A stretch of DNA of 64,000 nucleotides from Chondrus crispus (taxonomy: Eukaryota; Rhodophyta; Florideophyceae; Gigartinales; Gigartinaceae), in contig NW_005179004.1 in NCBI RefSeq assembly GCF_000350225.1, positions 447,224 to 511,223 of the forward strand, given 5' to 3'. The notes below the pieces were generated by a model. The model searched no databases. It saw only the letters and a program-made list of their open reading frames with translations, and had not been told where the DNA came from. This document shows positions 41,542 through 54,870 of this stretch, piece by piece (positions within the stretch are counted from its first letter, which is position 1; each line of letters starts with the position of its first letter). The translations under genes were made by a program, and so were the position numbers.

Positions 41542-42957
41542 CTAGCGAAGCGAAAATGCATAATCAGTAGCAGGGTACATATCCTCATCTTCTCCTATCA
41601 CAATACCTGACTCAGATATCGCATCATGCATCGACACACGGTTTCTCTCCAGTCTGCTCACATACACTGAATTGCGATAATCGAACCGCCTGTTCTCTCT
41701 CCGAAGTACATCGAAGGCTCCATTAGGGAGTGATTTATGGAGGCTTCCTGCCAGTCTAAAAATGAAAGGGTACTTACCGTCTTCGTTCTCAGCTAAAGTA
41801 ACTCCCAAAAGTCGCAATGCGGAGTCTTCAACCAGCGCAGCCCCGTTGATCTTCTTACCCTTCGCCACTAGGGCAAGTAGATCTGATTGAACACCGAGGC
41901 GTATACATTGAGATACATCGTGCAACGAATCAAACAAAACTAGTGATTCTTGCAGACCCTGAGATGGAGACTGTGTTTCGCAAAAGTTTGGTTCAAACGT
42001 AGCACGAGGACAACGTCACCGAATTACCGTAGCAATCTTGGCAAAATCGGACAGGCTGCAGTTCGCATCAACACGAAGCAGAGACGTAAAGCACATGCCA
42101 ACAAAACGACCATTGCCTCTCTTAACATCAGAAATAGCAGATCGTGCGCGCGGGAATGGAAGAGGTTTATGACAGCGATGGACCATTTTGTGTCTCAAGT
42201 AGCTGAAAACACATTCAGCAAAGTAGCTGAAAACACATTCAGCAATGCGGTCGCTTCCACTTTCAGTCCCAATTAGTCGAGAGTAAATTGCGCTCTGCGC
42301 ACTCACAAGCCTCTGTAACTAGTTCACTTCAAGTTTCAAATTGGCAATTCTGGCACGAGTGTGCTGTATTGAGCATCTACATCCTCGGGATTTTTGGGAG
42401 GTGTCATGAATCACATGGAAGGACGATTCGTTCGTATTGGGTGTAAAGTGGGGATCCGAGAGGAAACCTTCCTCGACTGTTTCGGAGACGGATTCGCAAT
42501 CGCTCTCCGACGCGAGTGGTTCCTTTCGGCGGCTCCGCCATGCCTGACGGGCCATGTTCTCACACCGTTTGCCAATATGTGACAGCTTGCATCCCATGAA
42601 ACGAGCGCGCATTTTTGTTTCAACAATTCCGTGTCCCTCTTCGCAACATAAATAGCCTAAAACAGCGCCGTTGACAAGCTCAATATTCTTGACGTGAGCT
42701 TTCCCCCATATCGTTTTCGATATACTCTGACCCTTTCTGCGCCCTTTCCCGATACAAAAGTCGAGCAACCATTTAACCTGAATTTCTTCTCCGGTACTTA
42801 CGGGTTTCATGATTGCAACCAGGCGGAGATGAAACCGGTAAACAGTGCGGTGTGGCAAGGCACTGTATGCCACGCAGTAGAGTGATGCAATCAGGCGTAG
42901 TAAGCCCGGAGGGCCAATATTCAATTTCAGGAAGCACTGACGGAGGCTGACACTCAA
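41542..42957 (-). pseudogene. Unknown ORF, right arm of the CACTA-like cluster, broken by two stops
   Basis: Three open segments (42957-42319, 42306-42016, 41937-41542) lie in one frame, separated by a TAG and a TGA. The first has IQVKWLLDFCIGKGRRKGQS and IGKRCENMARQAWRSRRK, with paired Cys/His but no standard zinc finger. The last has VAKGKKINGAALVEDSALRL. No known domain was recognised. It converges on the transposase-like gene and could belong to the same element. Whether the first segment is still a gene in its own right (212 codons) cannot be decided here. Confidence 0.4.
42198..42245. repeat. Two exact 24-bp tandem copies
   Basis: AGTAGCTGAAAACACATTCA plus GCAA, twice head to tail. The unit is a multiple of three, so the minus-strand frame is not shifted and encodes a repeated ECVFSYFA-like octapeptide. 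Confidence 0.9.
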
Positions 42958-42959
42958 TG

Positions 42960-43292
42960 AGAGTAATACTGGTGCTTACGGCCTGGCAAGGAGATCGCGA
43001 AGTGTCCTTGCTATGGTTGGATTAAAATTTAGTTAGAATTGAGTTGGGAAAATCAGAAGTATTCCCGTATGCATTCTCCTGCGCGCGGGCATGCATTGTC
43101 ATTGTTGTGATGGCAGAGCGCTTCCAGAACGAAAATTAAAATGCAAGCACGATCACTACTGCGGAACGCTGCGGTAATGAGTTGTCATTGTACTTGACAA
43201 ATGATGCGTGCAAGAGAACGATGTTCTCTGTAGTGCAATACCGGTCTCGGGTAGGGGGTGAAAGGAAGTGAAAAAGGAAAAAAATTGGATAC
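42960..43292. other. No gene; abuts the chromovirus
   Basis: Probably the tail of the CACTA-like element. The last 45 bases (AGGGGGTGAAAGGAAGTG onward) resemble the purine-rich stretch just before the 3' LTR at 56665-56706. Either the LTR boundary lies further left than the TGTAGT start, or a second copy of the element once lay here. Confidence 0.4.
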
Positions 43293-44088
43293 TGTAGTCC
43301 GGGTTTGGGGGACACACGTGTGCGACGAAGCGCATGATTATTTTAATTATTTAATTTATTTACTAATTAGATCTAGAATCTAGAGCCGGGAGCTACTGTA
43401 CTCGCCCCGGCGGGGCTCTATATAACTTAGCCCTTTGACCGAACAAGTCAATAAACCAACCCGAGTTGCCAGACTCTGATATCGCCTTGGTTGAAGTCCG
43501 TCTTTTAGAAGACATTCCCTTTAACTACAGATTACTTTATCCTTTGCGCTCCGGGGTTCCCTTTTCTTTTTCCTTTATTTCCCTATCCTTTTATATCTCT
43601 AATTCTACCAATTTTCCCTTATCTTGTGTTGGTGCCATCGGCCTCGGTTGCGACGGAACCGGTGTAGGTGTTTCGAGCCATCGGGCGGCACAGTTGACGT
43701 AGCGCTGCTACTTTCATTTCATCCCGTCGGGCTGCGTTGCCACGCCCCCGTCGAAAGCCTTGTCGCGTTACAAGGTGTCGAAGAAGCTCAACGAGCATTG
43801 GCTTTACAACCCAGTGGAACCGGGGTACCTAAGTACGCACCCCACCCCACACTCGTCGAGCAGTTCTCTTCGCAAGTCTCTACCACATGGATCCCGGGCC
43901 GGGCTATTTCTCTGTGCCCCCCTATCAGGGATCTGAGCTACTACGAGTGGCAAACTCGTCTAAACGGAAAAGGGAGAGTCGGACACTCCGTAGCGCTGTG
44001 CCATCAGCAGTTCTTCGTTTTGCTGCTGTTGTTGTTTTTGCTGGACCATCGGACCGCGGTCTCTGCCTGACAGGCGCATTGCACTACA
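43293..44088 (+). repeat. 5' LTR of the chromovirus
   Basis: Begins TGTAGT and ends ACTACA, a perfect terminal inversion. It carries a TATA box (CTCTATATAACTTAG near 43420) followed about 25-30 bases later by AATAAA (GTCAATAAACC near 43450), the expected promoter and poly(A) signals. A pyrimidine-rich region follows. Confidence 0.85.
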
Positions 44089-47000
44089 AAAGTGGTCTTC
44101 CGACCTAGAACTGCGTACAGGAGACCCGACCTAGAAACTGCGTAAGCTGAAACGGACTATAGGAGTTGTCTCTGCGACATAAGTATACTTAGGTGCTGTA
44201 GCGTTTTCTATTTTTTGTGTTAAGTTAGGTTCGTCCTTGGAAACGAACCATGTCGACAAGCGCCCCCGAGAACGTCGGTCCCGGGGCGAGCAGAATCGGA
44301 TCGGCAAGGGCGTCGAGGATCCCGCGAGGTCCTCGCACCCGAAGCCAGGCCAATACGGCCACGGATCCCGAAGGTCAAGAATCCCCGACGGGAATTGAAG
44401 CCGGCAAGGAAAATCTATCCTACAGGTTCGAGAAGATGGGCGGGGAAATTCGCCAAAGAGATGACGAAAAATCTCGAGGCTGAATTAGCCCTCGTCCGGA
44501 AGCAACTGGAGTTGCAAGGATCCGAGTTCCACACCGTTTTGGGAGAGCTGTTGGCTCGAGTGGATCTCGTCGAGAAGGAGCGAGGTAATGCGACCGACGG
44601 TCCGGAGCCGGAGATCCTAGCTTCGTTGAAAATTTCAGTCAAGGACGCAAGGCGCGACGCGAATCAAGCTTTGTAGTCCTTGGGGAAATTTAGAGCCAGT
44701 ATCGACGACAAATTTGACCGCGCCGCTCATCGTTTCAAGGACCTTGAACAGGTCGCCGGACAAGAGCCGCTCCCAACGGGTCGAGAAGGCGACCGTCGAT
44801 CGAAGAAGGACAAGGCCGCTGTACAGCGGAGTTCCAAGTCGAAGACTTCGAAAAAGAATCTGCGACGCAGGAGCAAAAGTCACTGTAGTGACGAGCCGGA
44901 GGACCAAGACTCAATGACCGAGTCGAATGGACTATCCGAAGATGGTGACGACGGTTCGTCGAACCATGCCAGCAATTCTGAACATCGTTCAGAGGAAGGA
45001 AAAGGAATTTGGCATGGAAGGAAAATTACCTCCAGACGGGGCGGGATTACTTCGTCCGCCTCCCGGAGAGACAAGGACGCTGAGCCAGAGGACGTCGCAA
45101 CGCGGCGCGGGCCGCGATGGGAGGAGTTGGAGGAGCTGAATCCGACCAACTACCTCTTCAAGAAATTCCTTCTGTACCGAACGTACCGCTTGCGGAACCC
45201 GCAGACATATTTGTCAAGTTCCCGGCGGACCGCAGTGCGAAAAATCAGGAAAGATATTCCGCCTAAGGTGAAGAAGGACAACACGTTCAAAGGTGAGGAC
45301 GGGGTCCTTGTGTTGGATTTTTTGGCAAAGTTAGTTCAAGAGTTTGATACTCAAGAAATGAACGAGGGGCAAGCGATCCGCCTGTTGCCTGAATTTTTAA
45401 GCGACATCGCCTTGAGACAGTACACTTCGGTGTCTCAGACGGCCGGGGCCCATCACGGAAAGATATCCGCTTGGCCGGAGGCCGTACAGTGGTTGTTGAG
45501 GAGTTTCGAAACCGACGAGGCGATCCGTCAAGCCGTGCTCGCATTGCAAGAAGTTCAGCAAAGACCGTCTGAAGACGAGATGGATTTTTATAGCCGTCTG
45601 ACGGACGCAAGCAATCGATGTGGAAACGTATATTCGATGGAAGAACAGATGACGATGTTTATTGAAGGACTCGATTCGAGTATCAAGACGATGGTATCTC
45701 AATACCGGCAAGACAATCGGGACGTTTCGTTTTTGAGACTAGTGAATTACGCGAAGGCGCATGGCTCGGCGAGCCGCGCTAAGGACAAGAAGACCAAGAA
45801 GGTCACGATTCAGACGCCGTCGACGTTCAGGGCGGGGAAGAAGCCGAGGGCTTCTTATCCCGGTCGCACAAGTCACGCCGCAGTCCATTTAGCCGAGTCC
45901 ATGTCCGCGTTAGATGATCGCGGTGCGCATGGAAGTAGCGAAAATTACTACGAAGGAGCGTTAGTAGCCGAAGGCGAGTTCATTGAGCCATCGGAGGGCT
46001 ACGGACACGAGGACTACGGGGACAGCGGGTCGTCAACTTTACCGACGCCTGCATACACGACGGAGTCGTTTTCAGAGCCCACGGATCCCGTGATTATGTT
46101 TCGGGGGCGCGGCCACACGCCGGCGCCGCGCATTCCGATGGAAGACAGGGGTACGACGTTTCGAAGGCCAGGCTGGATGGGAAGGCCGCAACGTCAAGGA
46201 AGGCCGCCGGCCAGTGGAGGGCCTAGGACGCCGTATCCCGTCAAGACGCACGGTCTGGTGTGCTATCATTGCTATGAAAAGGGGCACGCTGCGCCAACGT
46301 GCATTCTTTCCCTCCGGGAAATGCACCCAGTTTTGGAAAATTATGAGGCGTTGTCTCCGATGGAGAGGTTAGGGATCCCATCGACGAGTTACCTGAAGGT
46401 CAAGAATTCGTTCGATTCGCAGACGGCGAGCACGCCGAGTGCTTCAACGCCGAGGTCGAACCAACCCTTTAGAGGGCCCACCGCGGGGCCCGTGCCGTCG
46501 GATGTGAGAAAGATCCCGCAGCGGCAGGAAAACTAGAGAGGGGAATCTCGCATGAGTCGCGAGAGGCACAGGGTCAACGTACTGTGCCCGGGGCTCAGCC
46601 CCGTTCCCCGTCTCTAAAGGAAAAATCAGGCCTCGAGGAGGAGGTTGTTAGATTGGTGGATAAGACCAAAGGGCCAGCTCAAGTCAAGAAAATTTTGAGC
46701 CGAGCCCGAGATCATCCGCTGGAAGAAGTTCGAAGACCCTGGTACAGGTTTAAGCGAAGGGAGTGTCCCGAGAAGATTTTGGTTCTTGCGCGAAAAAACT
46801 ACAAAGTTTACGCGGACATCGGACCCACAATTGGATTGATGAGCCGGGTGTTGTCTGTTTTAGACACCGGCGCGGGACCAAACCTTGTGCAAAAATCGGA
46901 ACTCCCAGCTGGAATGGAATCTCTAGTGTCCTACGGACCGACCCAAGATATCGGCGACGCGCACAATAGGCCACTCCGGACTCTGGGCACAATTAGAATG

Positions 47001-50000
47001 CCTGTGAGGCTTGGAAAATTTGTGGCCGCAGCCGAGTTTATTGTATGCGAAAAACTAGCAGTCCCGCTAATTCTAGGCGCGGACTACTGTGACCGGTTCG
47101 TGGAAGCGATTTATCCAAGGAAGAAAACGGTTGAGTTGGCGGACTTCTCGGAAGTTCTGATAATTAGGCAGTTCTCGACGAGAAAAGGGAAGAAGAATCT
47201 CGTCCCGGGAGAGGACGAGAATGATGGAAAGGGGGAGCGAATTTCCCCGAAGGTAAAAGTGGCAAGAGCCACGACTATCGAGCCAGGAACGCAACGCGTC
47301 GTGGAATGCACCTCAAAGAGGGCGGGCTTGGTTGTGGTTCAGCCGTACTCGTCGTTGTACGAAAGGCACGGGTTGAAGTGCACGAATGGTGTCGTTCAGG
47401 TTGAGCCTGACAGGCCATTTCGTTTACTCGTTGCGAATTTTAGGACGTACCCTGTCAGGGTGCAAAAAGGCCAAGTGGTGGCAGAATTATTACCGCACCC
47501 GAGAGCCGCGCTCGAGAGCAAAACCACCATTGGTGAAGTTCTCGGAATTCAAGAAAGGAAGAACGAAAATTTCCTAATTCCACCAAGACGCCTACGGGCG
47601 AGACAAGATTCGAACCGTCGGATCAAGCGCGCGAGGACCAGCCAGAAGAACGGTCGGCAGGGCTCTTCGCGTCGGCATCTACGAAGCCGCAACGCAGGAT
47701 TGAGCCGCCACCGCCGGACGTGGAGGACCTCGACCTGAGCCACGTGCCGGAACGGCTGCGCGAGCGGTTCCGTCGGATGTTGAAGAAGTATTCAAGGATG
47801 TGGGATGGGACGCTTGGCGAAATTAATACCACCGTCCATCGGATCGAGTTGATCCCCGAGACTCGCCCCATCGCACAAGCTCCGTATCGGGCCGGACCTA
47901 AAGCCCGCGAAGTAGAAGATGCAGAAGTGCAGAAGATGTTAGAGACAGAAGGTGATAAAACCAGCGCAGTCAGAATGGGCGTCGCCCGTGTTGCTGGCGC
48001 CCAAGCCGGATGGGTCAATGCGTTTTTGCGTAGACTACCGCAGGCTGAACGCAGTGACGGTGAAGGACACGTACCCCTTACTGCGCATGGATGAGTGCCT
48101 GAACTCGCTTGGTGACACCAAGGTTTTCTCCGCGTTGGACGCGATCTCGGGATATTGGCAGATGCCTATCCCTGAGCGCAACCGCGGCAAAACCGCATTT
48201 TCGTGTCACTCAGGTCTGTATCGCTTCTCAAGAATGCCCTTCGGGCTAACTAACGCGCCAGCGACGTTCCAGAGAGCAATGGATATCCTGCTCTCTCCGT
48301 TCCGTCGGAAATGCTGTTTGGTGTATCTGGATGAAATAATAATTTTTAGCAAGTCGTGGGAGGAGCACATCGTGCAGGTGGATGAAATGCTTTCCGTATT
48401 GGAAAAGGCAGGTGTCAAGCTCAAGCTTCGCAAGTGCGAATTTTTCGTCGAAAAGATCAAGTACCTGGGCCATGTCGTTCGGCCAGGTACATTGGAGGTT
48501 GATGCCGCTCGCATCGCGGCGTTGGAACAAGTGAGGTACCCTCAAACGCAGACCCAGCTCAGGAGCTTCTTGGGACTTTGTAATGTCTACCGCAGATTCG
48601 TTCCGCATTATGCGAAAATCGCGCATCCGCTCAATCAACTGTTGAAGAAAGGATAACCGGTCCAGTTGGAAGGATTCGACGAACCGTGCGAAAAAGCTTT
48701 TCATAAGCTCAAGGACGCCATCTTGGCACCGCCGGTGTTGGCGCTGCCGAAGAAGGACCTACCCTACTCGGTAGATACCGATGCAAGCGACTACCAAATA
48801 GGCGCTGCACTATTTCAAACACACCCGGATGCGCAACGCAAACCCATCGGGTTCTTTTCAAGAACGTTAGCCGCAGCCGAGAGAAACTATTCTGTATCAG
48901 AAAAAGAATGTCTAGCGGTAATTTGGGCCGTACAGACTTTAAGACCATATCTATATGGCGAGCACTTCGTCGTGCATACCGCCCATGCCTCATTGAGGTG
49001 GTTGATGAACGTAACCGACCCCAGCGGGAGATTAATCCGATGGAGGCTACGCCTCTCGGAATTCGATTTTGAAATCAAGTACAAAAAGGGAAAGGCTAAC
49101 AGCCAGGCGAACGCTTTGTCAAGGTTGCGAACCGCAGGAGAAACCGTCGACGAAATCGACGACGAAATCCCTTGCTTTATGGCTGAACCGGCCGAGGGTA
49201 CAGTGGAGGACGAGGAAAGTATTGACGCGGCAGACGACATCCTCGCTCTTGAGGGGGGGACCGCCCCTGATCACCTCGATCAATTCCAAGCTGTCACTCC
49301 GGAGGAGCTCATTCGCGAGCAAGCCGTCGACCCCTTCTGCAACCGCATCAAGGAAGAAATGGACGCCGGAAAGGTGAGAACGTTCAGCACGGAGACCGAG
49401 GAACTCGAAGGAACTCTATGCCGTACCGCGGCGGAGTTTGTACAAGTGGTAATACCACAATCGTTAAGGGACGGCGTCCTAGAGTGGAGCCACTACGCAA
49501 AATTGGCAGGCCACCCGGGAGGCAGGAAACTTTACAAGACTTTGAGAAGGTATTTTTATTGGCCTACGAGGGCCCTAGACTGCTATGCAGTCGCGAAGAA
49601 TTGCGCCGCATGTGCGCGGGAAAGGGTGAAGTTAAGAAAAACACGAAGGAAATGAAGCTGTTCACGCCCAGAGCGCCGCTGTAATTTGTCGCCATCGACA
49701 TCCTCGGCGAGCTAATTACAACTAAACGAGGAAATCGGTATATTCTCGTGATCAGCGATCAATACTCGAAACTGGTACGAACCGTACCGTTGAAGGAGAT
49801 ATCAGCTGCGCACATCGCACAAGCTTTCGTTCACCATTGGGTATTCGTGTACGGACTGCCGGTCAAGCTGCTGTCCGACAATGGAACACAGTTCACGGCC
49901 CGGTTCTTTCAGAGCGTCTGTCGAATTCTCGGCATCCGCAATGTGTTCACGACTACGTACCACCCGCAAGCCAACGGCAAAGTTGAGAGATTTAACCGCA

Positions 50001-50989
50001 CGCTGACTTCCGCGTTGCGAAAATACGTTGGAGAGCACCCCAAGGACTGGGACTTATTTAGCGACGCTGTGACGTTCGCCTACAACACACAAGTTCATCG
50101 AACTACGAACATTGCGCCCTTCGAGTTGGTGTTGGCTCGGGCGCCGAGAAGCATTGCGTTACAAGCGCATCCAACATTGGAGAATTTCAGCTCGTCACGA
50201 GCATACTACCTGAAATGGCAGTCGTGGTTGGAGAGCCTAATGCGAAGCGCCGATAGGAGTTTCCGGAAGGAACAAGCCCGGTACAAGCGAAATTTCGACG
50301 CACGCCTTCGCAAACCGCAATATGAGATCCCACCGGGGTCTTACGTGTTCCTCCGGAAGGAGCAGGGCACAGCTAGCGAACCGAAACACAAGCTGGCACA
50401 AGTCGCTACAGGACCTTATCAGGTCAGAAGATCGGATCAACATACGGTAATCATTGCCATTGGCTATCAGGAGGAACGCGTATCGCGAGACAGGGTGGAA
50501 TTAGCCCCAAGCCCAATGGACCATGCGCCGATAACCGGCCTACGTCAAGCGCTACAGTTCCTGGGAGCGCCGGAGCTCAACGAAGAAGGAGAGGTAATGG
50601 AGGACGAGGAATGTCCTCACACCCGTGCCCCTACGTCAGGGGACCAGGACAATCTAATTAGTCAAGCGCCGACAGCGGAGACATCTCCGGACCTACGCGA
50701 TTTCGGAAAGTCCAGACAAGAGGACGAGTTGGAAGATCTTCAGGAGGGGGAAGGGCACAGTTCAGAGAAAGGAGAGGAAACGGAAAATACGGAATACGTA
50801 ATCGATCGGGCCGTCGACCACGATTATCAAAATGGTAATTTGATTCTCAAGGTGGAATGGTACGGCTATACGACCGAGGACGCGACGTGGGAGCCCATTG
50901 AGCAATTACCCCGCAGTGCGGCCGTCACGTATTTCGGGAGGAAGAAACTGCCCCTCCCGCCGCAAGTCGCACGCGCGAGACCAGGATAA

Positions 50990-53900
50990 GCTCCATACGC
51001 AATGTGATGATGGAAAGCAAAAAGAAGACGCGAGCCGCAACCAGTTTCCTATGTTTTTACCTTCTTAACTATTCTGTTTCGTTTTTGTTTTTTTGGTTGT
51101 TTTGTTTTTTTATGTTTGTTTACCCTTCCCGAGACGCACCTAGGTCGGTCATTCCGGAAGGATCGTGCGTAATGTCAGAAGAACACGACAGGCGCCCAAG
51201 GGCGACAAAGGACTGCGAACCGCCGATCGTGATTAAGGCTACACGCTGTATCTCGAGTCGAGGAAGGAGAGGACGGATCGCGTGAAGGAAGTTCAGAAAG
51301 ACAAGTGTCGCGAGGAAAAACGCGAAACACAGAAGGGTTGTGTGAATTTTAACAATGATCCAGGAACGGCACTGACGATTGAGAGGCATAGGGCGTTAAG
51401 AAAGGCGTGAAGTCGAGTTCGAGAGACTGGGACGGCCGGCAACACACCACCGGTGTCGCCCACGCCCAGAATGAGTCGAATAGAAGCCCTGATGGGAACG
51501 TCGTTGACGTACAGCGATCGATCGTGCGATACTACGCGTAGCGTTTGTCTGATTCTTTTGTCGTCACTTCTTTTTTTTGTTTTGTATCGCGCAGAAGGAC
51601 GCGCACGGAAGCGAGAAAGGGTAAATTTCTGTCGACAAGACAACCTCCCGTAGTTCGGGGGGGAGCCAAAAGGGATAACGCTGAGTCGGTCGGAACGCTG
51701 TCCCGCGCAGGAAGAACGAGAAGGTGTGGAAAAGAGGCAGTTGAAATGCGCGGGCACGCGCACGTGAACGAGACGAATCAAGAGGACGTGAACGATGTGA
51801 AGTGCACCGCGGAGAGAGAGAGTAGCGATAGTCGCCGGCATCGCGATCACAGGAAATGAGAGAAGGAAACTGGAATGAGTTAGGCGATTCTGCATCGGAC
51901 CCCCTCACATGAATGAAGCAGCGTGTGCTGCCATGCCATGAAATGGAAAAATTTACTGTAGTCTCAGGCTGAGGTAATACACCTCCTTGGATACGATCAC
52001 GCGTTGCCGCCGCGCACACGTGAAGGGACGCTTGGATCAGTGATCCGCCCTCGTGGGGCATGATTTAATCAAAGAAAATGGGGATGCCGGCAGGGAGCTG
52101 CTGGACGGGCGGTGAAAGTTGAAAATTGAACACTGGTCAGTCTTCGAAATTTTAATCAAAATTAAGGGAAGGTACGGAACTTGTCGGTCATACGAGAACG
52201 GGGTGTCACTTGCTATAACCAACGGCACAAGTATCCGAGGCCGTCCGGAAGCCCCGTCACCAACCATCGCGCGCGACGCTGACCACAACACAGAACGACG
52301 ACGCCGCCGGAAACGCTTCAAAGGCGGTGACTACGATCGGCGAACTGAGAGACCGACGCTCGACGAGCGGGAGGGTCCTCCCACACGAGCACATGACATG
52401 CAGACTTCGAAGAAGACCGCGTGTAAGTTGTCGCACACACTCGCCTAGGAAGGCTGCCCCTTCCTGCGCCAGACCACGAATATTTTCGTGAAAGACTTCG
52501 TCGTTCGAGGCAGCAACAAAGGAAAGAAAAACAGGTAAACAAGAGACAAGGGAAACAGCATTTGCTTTCTTCATTTATGAGGTGACGGAGAGTCAATCCC
52601 CAGCCTCCTCCTCGCACGCCCTAGAGGACCACTGCGGCGAGAACGACTCCAGCGGAGAGAATGGGTAGCTCGACGAGCTTGATTACGGTGATCAGTCCGT
52701 CGGTCATGACGACTGCCGATGTCACAGCTCACGTCAATTTTTTTACTCCGAGCGACCAACCGTGAGGGTCCCTCCCCTTTCCTTTCCATGTCCTTTTACC
52801 ATCTTTTCTTTGATTCCCCTCCCTATTCCCCTACCTTTCTACTTTATTACTTCTTTCTGTCCTCCTTCTATCTGTTTTTTTGCAAAGGCAGTGAAGTACA
52901 ACGAAACACAGGGAGAAGATGGAGAGTGTCGTTGTTCAAGCCTGGGGCAAGGGACGCGTCCCCCACGTACCAAGATCGAAGATGTCGCGAGTGGCCTTGG
53001 CAAGGGCGACGACGCTCTCCAAGATCACCAAAATTCCCCAACTCCCTCTAAGACACAACTATAGGAGGACTGTCAAGCCCCCTCGCGATGGAGGATCAGA
53101 GAGACATGTTCTGCCTCTACGCTCAATTTTATTTGGACTAGATATGTACCCGAACCGGGATGCAACGCACGAAGACAGTAGAGGCATCGCACGAATAACC
53201 TGTCTCACGGAGATCGTGGTCGACCACGAATGGAATGTTTCCCAGTATAGGAGCAGAGACAAGGACAGTCAAATAACACAATCGTCGCGCTGGTGACGCA
53301 GTCGCCATTGTTTTCCCACTTAAAGGGAAATTCGAAGGGACGATGCTTTTCAAGCTCGTTCCCAGTCGCGAGAAAGAGGGAAGCCCCACTCTTGACGGGA
53401 AAAAGGGTCCCTCCAATACGAGGGCAACGTGTGCAGCAAGACGCTGTCATGCAAGAAGACATAAATATATAAGGGGGCGACGCCCCGTATACTCGGACAG
53501 CGGGGTTGCCCGATACCATTTCTTACTTTATTTATTGATGCATTTGGAAGGATGGAAGTCCTCGAAGAGGAAGGCAGTATTCCGCCCTTATAGGAACGAG
53601 GTAAAAAACGGGGGAATGACGAGTGAGCAACATTGACAGGATCACCGGTGCGTGCTTCAATCTTGAAGGCTTCCGAGGGATCGGGCTGAGGCCCAACGCA
53701 CAGGACGAGGAGGTTCGCGTACTGTAGAGTGGTTCAAACTACGATTCGACGATACATTATATGAGGCGGTCGAAGACCAAGGAAGCCGAGTGGAGAGCCA
53801 CTACGTGGGGGACCCGTTCGAAGTCCTCTAAGATGAGATCCCGATATGAAGCCGAATGGGGGCGTCCCCGTCGTCGGTCGCTCGCAATTAATGACAAAGT

Positions 53901-54870
53901 AACAGAGAGCGTCGCTACGCCAAGTGTGTGCCTACGTGATGGAAGATACCAGGCGGAGAGTGAATGAACTGATGATGGAAAAGGTGGCGTGGGACGAAGA
54001 AATACTAAACTCACGGCCCAACGCAGCAACCATGATGAAGTGTCGTGGACAGAAGACCAAGTAAAACGCGGAGGAAATTTATTACTCACTATTGTTTCAA
54101 TCACAGGGGCGCGACATTCTGCGTCATACTGTAGACGAACGCGTACCCGGTCTCGTTGAGAGTATTTGAGGGAGACTGAAGAAGCTCCACACAACGCTTT
54201 CTATTTTTGAGGCGCTACATAGCTATAGCAAGCTCAAATGGATGGGAGAAGATATGTGAGAGCCTGCGTAGCCTCTGCGTATTGGTCGAATGGGCGACAT
54301 GTGTGCGGAGAAGAACGCGCATGGAGGGACAAGTTTGTGTCTTGATCGCTGTCATTTGTTGGACCCCTTGGGGCAACTCAAGGGAGGAGTAAAACGGATT
54401 ATCAATAAGAGGGAAGATTGGCACCATCGGGAAAGAGGAACGCGACAGCGGTGATGGTACGCCAACAAAAAAAAAGAGGAGGGAAATGTGACGAGGAAAA
54501 AGAGAAAGAAATGGCAGAATGGGGATGCGACCGCAGAGGCGGGGCGCATACTAAGAGGAGGAAATTAAAAGTCCGAGGAAACGGGCGAAGTCGGAGACTC
54601 CAAAGAGGACATCGGTTCCTCGACGAGGAGGTCAGCCGGACAATGGATCAGCCCGACATTCGAGGAAGAGTGTACCTGCATGTACCGTTCCGCGTTTCGC
54701 TAACGAACGGTACGCGGAAAGAAAAGAGGAGGAAAGTGAAGGTAACGGGGGATACGCAGGTGGTTCATTTTATTATCCAAAAGCTACAGGATGACGTCAA
54801 TAACCAGACGTCACCCCAAACGGGTAATAATCCGAGAACGGATCACGGGGAAGTCGCTCTAAGCGGCAGG
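50990..54870. other. Spacer of the chromovirus between pol and the antisense ORF
   Basis: About 3.9 kb with no recognisable retroviral or host domain on either strand. It includes a T-rich tract (51060-51120), pyrimidine-rich stretches around 52780-52880 and several open frames of 90-200 codons on both strands that look accidental. Its composition (CG-rich with GACG/CGTC words) resembles the rest of the element, so it is probably native to it and not inserted. Confidence 0.5.

Noticed and set aside
47605-47625. GGTTCGAATC-like word resembling a tRNA B box
   Set aside because: It lies on the reverse strand inside the chromovirus coding region, without an A box or a cloverleaf around it.
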